Part shown: piece by piece, positions 8,083 through 16,955 of the stretch
Numbering within the stretch: the first letter of the stretch is position 1
Layout of the letters: every line of letters begins with the position of its first letter
DNA from: Actinomycetospora straminea
Lineage (GTDB): Bacteria; Actinomycetota; Actinomycetes; Mycobacteriales; Pseudonocardiaceae
Direction of reading: 5' to 3'
Length of the DNA: 64,000 nt
NCBI RefSeq assembly: GCF_028737255.1
Contig: NZ_JAQZAN010000017.1
Span: 62,001-126,000, forward strand
The notes under the pieces: model-generated
What the model was told of the DNA's origin: nothing
The model's input: the letters and a program-made list of their open reading frames with translations, nothing else
The model's database searches: none
Translations under genes and position numbers: made by a program

Positions 8083-9081
8083 TCAGGCGGGCTCCGGCTG
8101 GGCGACCCGACCGAACCGCGAGTCCGCCGGGTCGGCGAACACGTGGAGGCCGAAGGTCTCGGACAGCTCGCGGCAGAGCGCGACCCCGCGCACGGAGTTG
8201 CCGTGCGCGTCGAGGCCCGGGGAGAACACCCCGAAACCGAAGTAGCGCGGCAGGACGCAGACGATGTCGCCGGACACCCCGCTCTTGGCCGGGATGCCGA
8301 CCTCGTTGGCCCACTGGCCGGCGGCGTCGTACATGCCGCACGTCATCATCACGCTGACGATGTCGCGGACGTACTCACGGGCGACGGCCCGCTCGCCGGT
8401 CAGCGGATTGATCCCGCCGTTGGCGAGGGTGGCGCCCATGACGCTCAGGTCGGCGGCGGTCACCGTGATCGAGCACGCCGACAGGTAGGTCTCGACGACC
8501 TCGTCGATGTCGCCCGTGACCATGCCGAGCGACCGCATGATGTAGCAGAGCCCGAGGTTGCGGTCGTTGCTGCGCAGCTGGGCCCGCAGGATCCGCTGGT
8601 CGACCGCGAGCCCGGGGTTGCCGGCGTAGGCCCGGTAGCGCTCGAGGATGCGGTCGACCTTCTCGTCGACGTCCTTGCCGGCGACGAGGTTCGCCGCGAC
8701 GAGCGCACCGGCGTTGATCATGGGGTTGTAGGGCCGGTGGTGGACCTCGTCGAAGCTGATCGAGTTGAACGGGTCGCCCGACGGCTCGAGGCCGACACGG
8801 GCGAGCGTCGCCTCCATCCCGTTGTCCTCGAGCGCGAGCCCGTAGGTGAAGACCTTCGACACCGAGTGCAGCGGGAACGGCACCGTGCAGTCGCCGGCGC
8901 GCCACTGCGTCCCGTCGACGTTCGTCCCCGCCAGCCCGAAGAAGTGACGCTGGTCCTCCGGGGCGTCCTCGGGGTAGTAGCTGACGACCTGGTCCTCGCC
9001 GAAGTCCCGGTACTCGGCGTGCAGTTCGTCGAGCTGCTTGCGGACGAGCTCTTGTTCTCCCACCGCGACCACGATCAGCAT
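8083..9081 (-). CDS. glsA: Glutaminase A
   Basis: 332 residues, close to the size of bacterial serine-type glutaminases, which hydrolyse glutamine to glutamate and ammonia in the cytoplasm. The beta-lactamase-like catalytic SxxK is SVSK at residues 73-76 (HSVSKVFTYG). Other family blocks are NPMINAGALV, GANG-type ATLANGGINPLTG, VMMTCGMYDAAG and PAKSGVSGDIV. It is a diverged tandem copy of the next gene upstream, 9 bp apart on the same strand; the two likely arose by duplication. Confidence 0.93.
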   Translation of the reverse strand: MLIVVAVGEQELVRKQLDELHAEYRDFGEDQVVSYYPEDAPEDQRHFFGLAGTNVDGTQWRAGDCTVPFPLHSVSKVFTYGLALEDNGMEATLARVGLEPSGDPFNSISFDEVHHRPYNPMINAGALVAANLVAGKDVDEKVDRILERYRAYAGNPGLAVDQRILRAQLRSNDRNLGLCYIMRSLGMVTGDIDEVVETYLSACSITVTAADLSVMGATLANGGINPLTGERAVAREYVRDIVSVMMTCGMYDAAGQWANEVGIPAKSGVSGDIVCVLPRYFGFGVFSPGLDAHGNSVRGVALCRELSETFGLHVFADPADSRFGRVAQPEPA

Positions 9082-9090
9082 CCTGCCGTG

Positions 9091-10101
9091 TCATGCCCGG
9101 GTCAGGCGAGGCCCTCCCGTGCGGCGCAGGCGCCCGAAGCGGGTCTGGTCCGGGGTGGCGAACATGTGCAGCCCGTAGCGCAGCGACAGCTCGCGGAACA
9201 CCGCCTGGCCCCGCACCGAGTTGCCGTGGGCGTCCAGGCCGGGCGAGAACGTCGCGAGCCCGAGCCGTCCGGGCATGACGGCGACGATGCCGCCCGAGAC
9301 GCCGCTCTTGGCGGGGATGCCGACGTCGGTGGCCCACTCGCCGACGGCGTCGTACATGCCGCAGGTCATCATCACGCTGACGACGTCGCGGACGTGGCTC
9401 GCGTCGAGGGCTCGCCGGCCGGTCAGCGGGTTGAGGCCGCCGTTGGCGAGCGTCGCGCCGACGGTCGAGAGCTCGCAGGTGGTCAGGCGCACCGAGCACA
9501 TCGACAGGTAGACCCGCAGGTTCTCCTCGATGTCGCCGGTGAGCATGCCCAGCGAGCGCATGAGGTAGCTGATCGCGAGGTTGCGGTCGGCGGCGGCGAG
9601 CTGGTCGGCGAGCAGCTCCTGGTCGACCTCGATGTCGGGCGCGCCCGCGAAGGCCCGCATCCGGTCGAGGATCCGCTCGATCTTCTCGTCGGCCGTGTCC
9701 CCGTGGACGAGGTAGGCGGCGACGAGCGCGCCGGCGTTGACCATCGGGTTGTGGGGGCGATGGTGCTCGTCGTCGAAGGTGATCGAGTGGAACGGGTCGC
9801 CCGACGGCTCGACGCCGACGTGGCGCAGGGTCGTCTCGCGGCCGTTGTCCTCGAGCGCGAGGGCGTACGTGACGACCTTCGAGATCGACTGCAGCGGGAA
9901 GCGGAACTCGCAGTCGCCGACGGTCCACTGGGTGCCGTCGACGGCGGTCCCGGCCAGCCCGAAGACGTCCTCCTCGCCCTCGGCGGCCGGCAGCGCGATG
10001 GAGACGATGTCGTCCTCGTGCTCGTCCGCGTGGTGGTCGTGCAGCGCCTCGAGCTGCTCCTGGACCAGTGCCTCCTCGGCGTCGCTCACCACGGGGCGCA
10101 T
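9091..10101 (-). CDS. glsA: Glutaminase A, second tandem copy
   Basis: 336 residues with the same plan as its downstream neighbour: QSISKVVTYALALEDNG holds the SxxK (SISK), with NPMVNAGALVAAYL, ATLANGGLNPLTG, MMTCGMYDAVGEWA and PAKSGVSGGIV. The N-terminal 45 residues are acidic and His-rich (LHDHHADEHEDD) and differ most from the paralogue. Two complete, motif-intact glutaminases side by side suggest different kinetic or pH niches rather than redundancy; that is inference. Confidence 0.93.
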   Translation of the reverse strand: MRPVVSDAEEALVQEQLEALHDHHADEHEDDIVSIALPAAEGEEDVFGLAGTAVDGTQWTVGDCEFRFPLQSISKVVTYALALEDNGRETTLRHVGVEPSGDPFHSITFDDEHHRPHNPMVNAGALVAAYLVHGDTADEKIERILDRMRAFAGAPDIEVDQELLADQLAAADRNLAISYLMRSLGMLTGDIEENLRVYLSMCSVRLTTCELSTVGATLANGGLNPLTGRRALDASHVRDVVSVMMTCGMYDAVGEWATDVGIPAKSGVSGGIVAVMPGRLGLATFSPGLDAHGNSVRGQAVFRELSLRYGLHMFATPDQTRFGRLRRTGGPRLTRA

Positions 10102-10227
10102 CCTCCCTCACCGAGGCGGAGCGGAGCGGAGCCGGACCATCGACTCCGCGGTGGGTGCGCCCGAGGGGGATCCCGGGCATGCTTCCCCAGGTCGACACCG
10201 CCGTCGTCCGAGTCACACGAGGTCGCC

Positions 10228-10536
10228 GTGGAACGCCTGCCCGAGCCCCCGCACGGACCGCTGACCGAGCGCGAGCGGGCGGCGCTCGCCCGTCTCGCGG
10301 AGTGCGAGGCGGCGGCCGATCCCCGCTTCGCGCGGCGGCTGGGCGGCCGCCCGGCCCGGCGCGCCGGCAGCGTGCCGTGGCTCGTGGTCGGCGTCCTCGC
10401 CGTGGTCGGGGTCGCGCTGCTCGTCGTGCCCGGGGTGTGGGTGCTCGCCGGCGTCGCGACGGCGATCATCGTCGTCGTCCCCGTGGCCCTCATCGCCTGG
10501 GCGCTCAAGCAGGGGGACCCGCCGCCCCGCATGTGA
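10228..10536 (+). CDS. DUF3040-type small membrane protein
   Basis: 102 residues from a GTG with a GAGG ribosome site 8 nt upstream. LTERERAALARLAECEAAADPRFARRL is the helical N-terminal signature of actinobacterial DUF3040 proteins. Two adjoining hydrophobic segments (residues about 50-95) form a hairpin in the membrane. Function unknown. It stands alone between divergent and convergent minus-strand genes. Confidence 0.8.
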   Translation: MERLPEPPHGPLTERERAALARLAECEAAADPRFARRLGGRPARRAGSVPWLVVGVLAVVGVALLVVPGVWVLAGVATAIIVVVPVALIAWALKQGDPPPRM

Positions 10537-10564
10537 GTACTCCCCACGGCCACAGCCGCGGAAC

Positions 10565-13500
10565 TCACGAGAGCTTGGCGAGCGCCTTCGTGATCCGCTG
10601 CTCCGAGACCGGGCCCGGGGTGCCGACCTCCTGGGCGAACAGGCTCACGCGCAGCTCCTGCAGCATCCAGCCCACGGCGTCGTAGGCGTCGCGGTCGAAG
10701 CTGCGCGGCTCGGCCGCGGCCCGCGTGCGCCGGGCGCGGTACTCGCCCTCGACCCGGTGCGCGGTGGCCATCGCCTCGGCGTCGCGGCCCGGCGCGGTCG
10801 GGAGCTTGTCGAGGCGCCAGCGTGCCGCACGGAGGTAGCGCGCCACGTCGAGCAGGCGCGCCACCGGCGTCCGCGCGACGAACCGGTCGCCGACGAGCAC
10901 GCGGCTCTGCTCCCGGACGTCGTCGAGCGCGTCGGTGAGCAGGCTGCCGGGGCGGGCGGCGAGCTCGTCGAGCGCCAGCGCCACCTGCCCGGCCTCGCCC
11001 AGCGCCGTCTCGGCGCGGGAGAGGACCTCGGCGGCCGCGGCCGGCAGGCGCGCCGCGACGTGGGCGCGCAGCGTCTCGAACGCCGCCGGGTCCCACGCCG
11101 GGCCGCCGCCCGTGGCCACGAGCGCGTCGATCGCGGCGTCCACGCAGTCCTCGGCCAGCGCGTCGACGTCGCGGTAGCCGCCGGCGGTCATCGCCCCGCG
11201 CAGGCGCAGCACCGCGCGGTTGTCCAGCGAGCGCACGAGCGAGCGCGCCGGCGAGGCGACCGCGAGCCGCAGCAGGCGCCGGGTGCCGCCGCGCATGGCG
11301 TCACGCGCCTCGACGGCCGAGTCGAAGACGCGCACGTCCACGGCTCGGCCGGTGTCGACCAGCGCCAGGTGCGCGGTCACCGTGCCGCCGGCGCGCCGCT
11401 GCTCCCGGGTCCTCGGGAGCTCACCCACGCCGTCCGGGCCGCCGAACGACGTCAGCCCGCGCCGCTCGGCCCCGTCGGCGACGGCCGCCACCGCCGCCCG
11501 CGTCGCCGCGGCGTGCCGGCGGCGCAGCGCGCCGAGGTCGGGGCCCTCGGCGACCGTGCCGCCCTCGTCGTCGGTGACACGGAAGGTCAGCCGCAGGTGC
11601 GACGGGAGGCCCGCCACGTTCCAGGCGTCGACGGGCACGTCGAGCCCCGAGAGCCGGCGGACCGCCGCGGACAGGGCGGGCAGCAGCGGCTGGTCCGGCG
11701 CGGGCTCGCCGTCGTGTGCCAACCGGGCCAGCAGGGCGCGCGCGGAGTCCGGCGCGGGCACCAGCGAGCGCCGCAGGTTCTTGGGCAGCGAACGCACCAG
11801 CGCGGTGAGCATCTCCTCGCGCAGCCCTGGGACCTGCCACGCGAGGTCCTCGGCGCGCACCTGCCCGAGCACCGCCAGCGGCACGCTGACCGTGACGCCG
11901 TCGGTCTCGGCGCCCGGCTGGTAGGCGTAGGACAGCGGGAGCGTCAGCCCGCCCGAGGTCCAGGTGTCGGGGTACTGCTCGGCGGTCGGCGCCTCCCCGG
12001 CGAGCAGGGCCTGCGGGTCGAGGTCGAGCAGGTGCGGGTCGCGGCGCGACGCCTTCTGCCACCATCGGTCGAAGTGGCGCACCGAGACGACGTCGGCGGG
12101 GACCCGCGCGTCGTAGAACGCGTAGATCGTCTCCTCGTCGACGGCGAGCTCGCGGCGGGCGCGGCGCTCCATCTCCTCGACCTGCTCGAGCCGCTCGCGG
12201 TTGCGGGTGACGAAGGCGTGGCGGGTGTTCCACTCGCCCTGGACGAGCGCGTGGCGCACGAAGAGCTCGCGGGCCACCTCGCCGTCGATGCGGTGGTAGT
12301 CGACGGTGCGGTCGAGGGTCAGCGGGACGCCGAACAGCGACACCCGCTCGGTGGCGACGGCCGTGCCGCGACGCTTCGACCAGCGGGGCTCGGAGTGGGT
12401 GCGGGTGACGAGGTCGCCCGCCGCCTCCTCGACCCACGCCGGCTCGACGGCCGCGACCGTGCGCGCCCAGAGCCGCGAGGTCTCGACCAGCTCGGCGGCC
12501 ATGACCATCGTCGGCGGCCGCTTCGCCAGCGTCGACCCGGGCCAGATCGCGAACCGGGCACCGCGCGAGCCCTCGTACTCGATGAGCGCCCGCCGCCGGG
12601 GCTTGCCGGTCTTCGGGTCCGTCGGCGGCTCCTGCGCCAGCCCGATCTGCGAGAGCAGTCCGGTGAGCAGGGCCTGGTGGATCCGGTTGCCCAGGTCCTT
12701 CGTCATCTCGGCCGACGGCTCGTTGCGGGTGAGTCCGAGCTCGTCGCCCAGCTGGCGCAGCTGCGCGGCCAGGTCCTGCCACTCGCGGATGCGCAGGTGG
12801 TTGAGGAACTCCGCCTGGCAGCGCTTGCGGAACTGGTTGGACGACAGTTCGCGACGGCCCGCGCGCACGTGGTCCCACAGGTGCACCCACGACAGGAAGT
12901 CCGAGCGCGGGTCGGTGAAGCGGGCGTGCGCGGCGTCCGCCTGGTCGGCCTTGTCCGCCGGCCGCTCGCGCGGGTCCTGCGCGGACAGGCCCGCGGCGAT
13001 GACCGTGACCTCGTGCAGGCAGCCCAGCTCGTCGGCCGCGAGCACCATCCGCGCGATCCGGGGGTCGACGGGCAGGCGGGCGAGCCGGCGGCCGGTGTCG
13101 GACAGGCGTGTCGCGTCACCGTCGACCAGGGCGCCCAGCTCGGTCAGCAGCCGCACGCCGTCGCGGACCGCGAGCCGCTCCGGCGGGTCGACGAACGGGA
13201 ACTCCTCGACCGGCCCGAGCTTCGCGCCCGCCATCTGCAGGATCACCGAGGCGAGGTTCGTCCGCTGGATCTCGGGGTCGGTGAACTCCGGGCGCGCGTC
13301 GAAGTCCTCCTCCGCGTAGAGCCGGATGCAGATGCCGTCCGCGACGCGCCCGCACCGCCCCGCGCGCTGGGTGGCCGACGCCTGCGAGATCGGCTCGATC
13401 GGCAGGCGCTGCACCTTCGTGCGCCGCGAGTAGCGGGAGATGCGCGCGAGGCCGGGGTCGACGACGTAGCGGATGCCGGGCACGGTCAGCGAGGTCTCGG

Positions 13501-14578
13501 CGACGTTCGTGGCCAGGACGACCCGCCGCCGCCCGCCCGGGGCCGGCTCGAAGACCCGGTGCTGCTCGGCGGACGACAGCCGCGCGTAGAGGGGGAGGAC
13601 GTCGAGGTCCTCGACGTGCGCCTGCTCCGCGTGCTCGCGCAGGGCGTCGGCGGCGTCGCGGATCTCCCGCTCGCCGGAGAGGAAGACGAGCACGTCCCCC
13701 TCCGGACCCTCGCGGCGCAGCTCGTCGACCGCGTCGACGATGCCCTCGACCTGGTCGCGCTGCTCGCCTTCCTCGTCCACCAGCGACCGGTAGCGGATCT
13801 CGACCGGGTAGGTCCGGCCGGACACCTCGACGATCGGGGCGTCGCCGAAGTGCCGGCTGAAGCGCTCGGGGTCGATCGTCGCCGAGGTGATGACGACCTT
13901 GAGGTCGGGGCGGCGCGGCAGGAGCTGGGCGAGGTAGCCGAGGAGGAAGTCGATGTTGAGGCTGCGCTCGTGGGCCTCGTCGATGATCAGCGTGTCGTAG
14001 CGGCGCAGCAGCCGGTCCTGCTGGATCTCGGCGAGCAGGATGCCGTCGGTCATGAGCTTGACCAGCGTGTCCTCGCTCGCGCGGCTGGTGAACCGCACCT
14101 GGTAGCCGACGGTGTCGGTGCCCGTCGTGCCCAGCTCCTCGGCCACGCGCTCGGCGACGGTGCGCGCGGCGATGCGGCGCGGCTGGGTGTGGCCGATGGT
14201 GCCGAGGACCCCGCGCCCGAGCTCGAGCGCGATCTTCGGCAGCTGCGTCGTCTTGCCCGAGCCGGTCTCGCCCGCGACGACGACCACCTGGTGCGACTCC
14301 AGCGCGGCGCGGATCTCCCCGACGCGCTCGGTGATCGGCAGCGCCTCCGGGTAGGTGATCGCGGGGACCGACGCCCGCCGACGCGCCAGCCGCTGCTCGG
14401 CCGCGGTGACGTCGCCGGCGATCTTCTCGAGCGTGCCCGCCCGCCGGCCGTCGTCGCCGATGCGCTGCGCGCCCGCGATCCGCCGCCGCAGGCGGTGCTC
14501 GTCGGCGGGTCCGAGCGCGGCGACGCGGGTCGCGAGGTCGGTCCCGACGTCGCTGCCGACGCCGGTCGCGGCTGACAC
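10565..14578 (-). CDS. hrpA: ATP-dependent RNA helicase HrpA (DEAH box)
   Basis: 1337 residues, the usual size for bacterial HrpA. I chose the GTG at 14578 because AGGAGGAG lies 8 nt upstream; reading from further upstream adds a low-complexity tail. Motifs in order: GETGSGKTT (residues 103-111), DEAH with ERSLNIDFLLGYL, SATID, TNVAETSLTVPG, QRAGRCGR. The long C-terminal part (OB/HrpA-specific, DUF3418) ends in RITKALAKLS. HrpA unwinds RNA and rescues stalled or collided ribosomes. It is a single gene with its own promoter, divergent from the sigma-factor operon. Confidence 0.95.
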   Translation of the reverse strand: MSAATGVGSDVGTDLATRVAALGPADEHRLRRRIAGAQRIGDDGRRAGTLEKIAGDVTAAEQRLARRRASVPAITYPEALPITERVGEIRAALESHQVVVVAGETGSGKTTQLPKIALELGRGVLGTIGHTQPRRIAARTVAERVAEELGTTGTDTVGYQVRFTSRASEDTLVKLMTDGILLAEIQQDRLLRRYDTLIIDEAHERSLNIDFLLGYLAQLLPRRPDLKVVITSATIDPERFSRHFGDAPIVEVSGRTYPVEIRYRSLVDEEGEQRDQVEGIVDAVDELRREGPEGDVLVFLSGEREIRDAADALREHAEQAHVEDLDVLPLYARLSSAEQHRVFEPAPGGRRRVVLATNVAETSLTVPGIRYVVDPGLARISRYSRRTKVQRLPIEPISQASATQRAGRCGRVADGICIRLYAEEDFDARPEFTDPEIQRTNLASVILQMAGAKLGPVEEFPFVDPPERLAVRDGVRLLTELGALVDGDATRLSDTGRRLARLPVDPRIARMVLAADELGCLHEVTVIAAGLSAQDPRERPADKADQADAAHARFTDPRSDFLSWVHLWDHVRAGRRELSSNQFRKRCQAEFLNHLRIREWQDLAAQLRQLGDELGLTRNEPSAEMTKDLGNRIHQALLTGLLSQIGLAQEPPTDPKTGKPRRRALIEYEGSRGARFAIWPGSTLAKRPPTMVMAAELVETSRLWARTVAAVEPAWVEEAAGDLVTRTHSEPRWSKRRGTAVATERVSLFGVPLTLDRTVDYHRIDGEVARELFVRHALVQGEWNTRHAFVTRNRERLEQVEEMERRARRELAVDEETIYAFYDARVPADVVSVRHFDRWWQKASRRDPHLLDLDPQALLAGEAPTAEQYPDTWTSGGLTLPLSYAYQPGAETDGVTVSVPLAVLGQVRAEDLAWQVPGLREEMLTALVRSLPKNLRRSLVPAPDSARALLARLAHDGEPAPDQPLLPALSAAVRRLSGLDVPVDAWNVAGLPSHLRLTFRVTDDEGGTVAEGPDLGALRRRHAAATRAAVAAVADGAERRGLTSFGGPDGVGELPRTREQRRAGGTVTAHLALVDTGRAVDVRVFDSAVEARDAMRGGTRRLLRLAVASPARSLVRSLDNRAVLRLRGAMTAGGYRDVDALAEDCVDAAIDALVATGGGPAWDPAAFETLRAHVAARLPAAAAEVLSRAETALGEAGQVALALDELAARPGSLLTDALDDVREQSRVLVGDRFVARTPVARLLDVARYLRAARWRLDKLPTAPGRDAEAMATAHRVEGEYRARRTRAAAEPRSFDRDAYDAVGWMLQELRVSLFAQEVGTPGPVSEQRITKALAKLS

Positions 14579-14895
14579 CGTGCGGACTCCTCCTGACGCG
14601 GGGCGGGTGATCGCTCGGGACGCGTGTCCCGGCGCTGTCGTGACGACGGCGGCCGTCGACGGGACACCGGTCACTGGGGGCCGGCGGACGGCTCGACCCA
14701 CCATTGTCAGCGTACGGGCGGCCCGCGGTGTTCCCGACCGGCGTGGTCACTCACCGAAGCTGCCACTAAGCTGTACGAGTGAGTCGCTTGGCCGGGGGGT
14801 CGACGGAACGTAACCTCTGGCCCGGCGGCTCGGGGTCGTCGTCACGGTCGGTAGCGACGAGTGACGACGTGGTCCAGGAACACCGAGGAGGGGTC
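14579..14895. promoter_or_regulatory. 317-bp divergent intergenic region (hrpA / sigma operon)
   Basis: This holds the leaders of hrpA (minus) and the ECF sigma gene (plus). I can see the two ribosome sites: the hrpA AGGAGGAG near its start and GAGGAGGGG at 14885-14893 for the sigma gene. A GGAAC at 14805-14809 resembles an ECF -35 element, but no matching -10 lies at the right distance. No other gene or repeat is visible. Confidence 0.5.
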
Positions 14896-15459
14896 GTGGG
14901 CGCAGCAGGCGTGACCGGCGAACGGCCGGACACCGAGCTCGCGGTGCTCGCCGCCGGCGGCGACCAGGCCGCCTTCGCGGAGCTGATGACCCGCCACCGC
15001 CCCCGCCTCTACGCCGTGTGCCGCCGGGTGACCTGCCACGACCAGGACGCCCAGGAGGCGCTCCAGGAGACGATGATCCTGGCCTGGAAGCGGCTCGGGG
15101 AGTTCGACGGCCGCTCCGCGGTCGGCACCTGGCTCTACCGCGTCGCCACCAACGCCGCGATCGACGAGGTCCGCCGCCGCAAGCGCGCCCCGGAGCCCGC
15201 GGAGGAGGTCCCAGAGCCCACCCCGGTCCGGGCCGCCGACGGCGGGGTCATCGCGCGCATGGACGTCGACCGCGCGCTCGCCCAGCTGCCCCCGCAGTAC
15301 CGCGCGGTGGTGGTGCTGCGCGAGATCTGCGACCTGTCGTACACCGAGATCGCCGAGCTGCGCGACATCCCCGTCCAGACCGTCAAGTCCCAGCTCTCCC
15401 GGGGGCGCCAGGCCCTCGTCGAGCTGCTCACCGACCGTCCGGCGGTCCGCTCGGCATGA
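14896..15459 (+). CDS. ECF-type RNA polymerase sigma factor
   Basis: 187 residues from the GTG after GAGGAGGGG; an upstream in-frame start would add 39 low-complexity residues. Region 2 is present (AELMTRHRPRLYAVCRRVT, then ALQETMILAWKRLGEFDGR and TWLYRVATNAAIDEVRRRKR). Region 4 follows (ALAQLPPQYRAVVVLREICD, LSYTEIAEL, VQTVKSQLSRGRQAL). No anti-sigma gene follows; instead the stop overlaps the start of a GTPase gene (ATGA). The sigma factor therefore probably drives, or is co-expressed with, the dynamin/Hsp70 module. Confidence 0.92.
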   Translation: MGAAGVTGERPDTELAVLAAGGDQAAFAELMTRHRPRLYAVCRRVTCHDQDAQEALQETMILAWKRLGEFDGRSAVGTWLYRVATNAAIDEVRRRKRAPEPAEEVPEPTPVRAADGGVIARMDVDRALAQLPPQYRAVVVLREICDLSYTEIAELRDIPVQTVKSQLSRGRQALVELLTDRPAVRSA

Positions 15460-16955
15460 CAGGCCCGGTCGGTCCCGTCACCTCGCGGCTCATCGCGCTC
15501 TGCGCCGGCACCCGGGACCGGCTGCGCACCCCCGAGCTGCGCGAGCGCCTCGACGGGCTGGTGACGCGCCTGTCCGAACCGCGCATCCGCGTCGCGGTCG
15601 GCGGGCGGATGAACGCCGGCAAGTCGACGCTGGCCAACGCCCTGCTCCAGGAGCGGCTCGCGGCGACCGGGGCGACGGAGACGACGCGCCTGGTCACCTG
15701 GTTCCGCCACGGCCACCAGGCCCGGGTCCGCGTGCACCACCGCGACGGCACCGAGCGGGTCCTGCCGCTCGCCGCGACCGGCGGGGTCGGCGCGACCGTC
15801 GGCGGGGGCGATGCGGAGATCGGGCACCTCACCGTCGAGACCCCCAACGACGCGCTCACCCGGCACACGCTGATCGACACCCCGGGCATGGACTCGCTGT
15901 CGAAGCTGGACCCCGACTCGCTCGCGGCGCTGGCCGACGCCGACGCCGTCGTCTACCTCATGCCCCACCCCGGCGAGCGCGACGCCGAGGCCATCGAGGC
16001 CGTCCGCGGCTGGTCCGGGGGCCTCCGGCTGGGGGCGGCGAACATGATCGGCGTCCTGTCGCGCATCGACACGCTCGCCGACGACGACGACCCCTGGCCG
16101 ACGGCGCGGCGCGTCGCCGACCGGTACGCCCGCGAGCTGCGCGCCGTGCTCTCCGACGTCGTCCCGGTCGCCGGGCTGCTGGCCGAGACCGCGCGCGGCC
16201 CCGACTTCTCCGAGACCGACGCCCGCGCCCTGCGCGCCCTCGCCGAGGCCGACCGCGGCGGCGTGGTCCGCAAGCTGCGCACGGTCCAGCGGTTCCGGGC
16301 CTGGGAGGAGGCCCCGATCCCCGGCGACGACCGCGAGCGCCTCCTCGAGCTGCTCGGCCTGCACGGCATCCGGGTCGCCCTCGAGCTGCTCGACGAGGGC
16401 CGGCGCGCGACGCCCGCCCTGCTCGCGGGGCTCGCGCAGCGGTCGGGGGTCGCCGAGCTGATCGAGCGCATCGAGACCGTCTTCGTCGCCGGCGCCGATC
16501 GGCTGCGCGCCAGCGCCGGCATCGCCGCGCTCGAGCACCTCGGGTGGGACGCCGCCGACGAGGTCGACCGGCGGGCCCTGCTCGCGCTCCAGTCCGAGCT
16601 CGACCGGCTGCGGCTCGAGCCCGCGCTGCGCCAGGTGGACCTCGCGTCGGCCCTGGTCGACCTCGAGGCCGGCCGGATGCGCCTCGGGGACGAGGACACC
16701 GCGCGGCTGCGCGACCTCGCCACCGGCGCCGACGACGCCCACCGCCTCGGGCTCGCCGCCGACGCCGACCCGGCCGCGATCGCCGCCGCGGCCGCCGCCC
16801 AGATCCCGCAGTGGCGCCGCCTCGAGGCCCGCCCGTCGCGGGTGCTGCAGCGCCACGTCCGCACCGCGCGGGAGCTGTGCGAGCACATGCTCTTCACGGG
16901 GCGAGCGGCAGCGGAGGCCGGGGCGAGCTGGCAGGCTCGGACACCGACCCGATGA
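15456..16955 (+). CDS. Dynamin-like GTPase (IniC-like)
   Basis: 499 residues, overlapping the sigma gene by 4 bp. P-loop GGRMNAGKSTLANALL (residues 49-64), G3 DTPGMDSLSK, and G4-like LSRIDTL identify a dynamin-family GTPase. The C-terminal half is helical and Leu/Arg/Glu-rich without a clear membrane segment. The P-loop context (RIRVAVGGRMNAGKS, then TETTRLVTWFRHG) fits the mycobacterial IniC type, which works with IniA in membrane remodelling under cell-wall stress. The IniA-like partner is three kilobases downstream in the same operon. Confidence 0.88.
   Translation: MTGPVGPVTSRLIALCAGTRDRLRTPELRERLDGLVTRLSEPRIRVAVGGRMNAGKSTLANALLQERLAATGATETTRLVTWFRHGHQARVRVHHRDGTERVLPLAATGGVGATVGGGDAEIGHLTVETPNDALTRHTLIDTPGMDSLSKLDPDSLAALADADAVVYLMPHPGERDAEAIEAVRGWSGGLRLGAANMIGVLSRIDTLADDDDPWPTARRVADRYARELRAVLSDVVPVAGLLAETARGPDFSETDARALRALAEADRGGVVRKLRTVQRFRAWEEAPIPGDDRERLLELLGLHGIRVALELLDEGRRATPALLAGLAQRSGVAELIERIETVFVAGADRLRASAGIAALEHLGWDAADEVDRRALLALQSELDRLRLEPALRQVDLASALVDLEAGRMRLGDEDTARLRDLATGADDAHRLGLAADADPAAIAAAAAAQIPQWRRLEARPSRVLQRHVRTARELCEHMLFTGRAAAEAGASWQARTPTR

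Noticed and set aside
8375-10216. Long minus-strand frame across both glutaminases
   Set aside because: Out-of-frame Arg/Pro-rich translation; the two glutaminases explain the region fully.
10757-14575. 1272-codon open frame on the plus strand
   Set aside because: It runs opposite hrpA, whose helicase motifs are all intact; the plus frame has only low-complexity sequence.
14805-14843. ECF-type autoregulated promoter (GGAAC and CGTC)
   Set aside because: The spacing between the two boxes is about 27 bp, too long for an ECF promoter.
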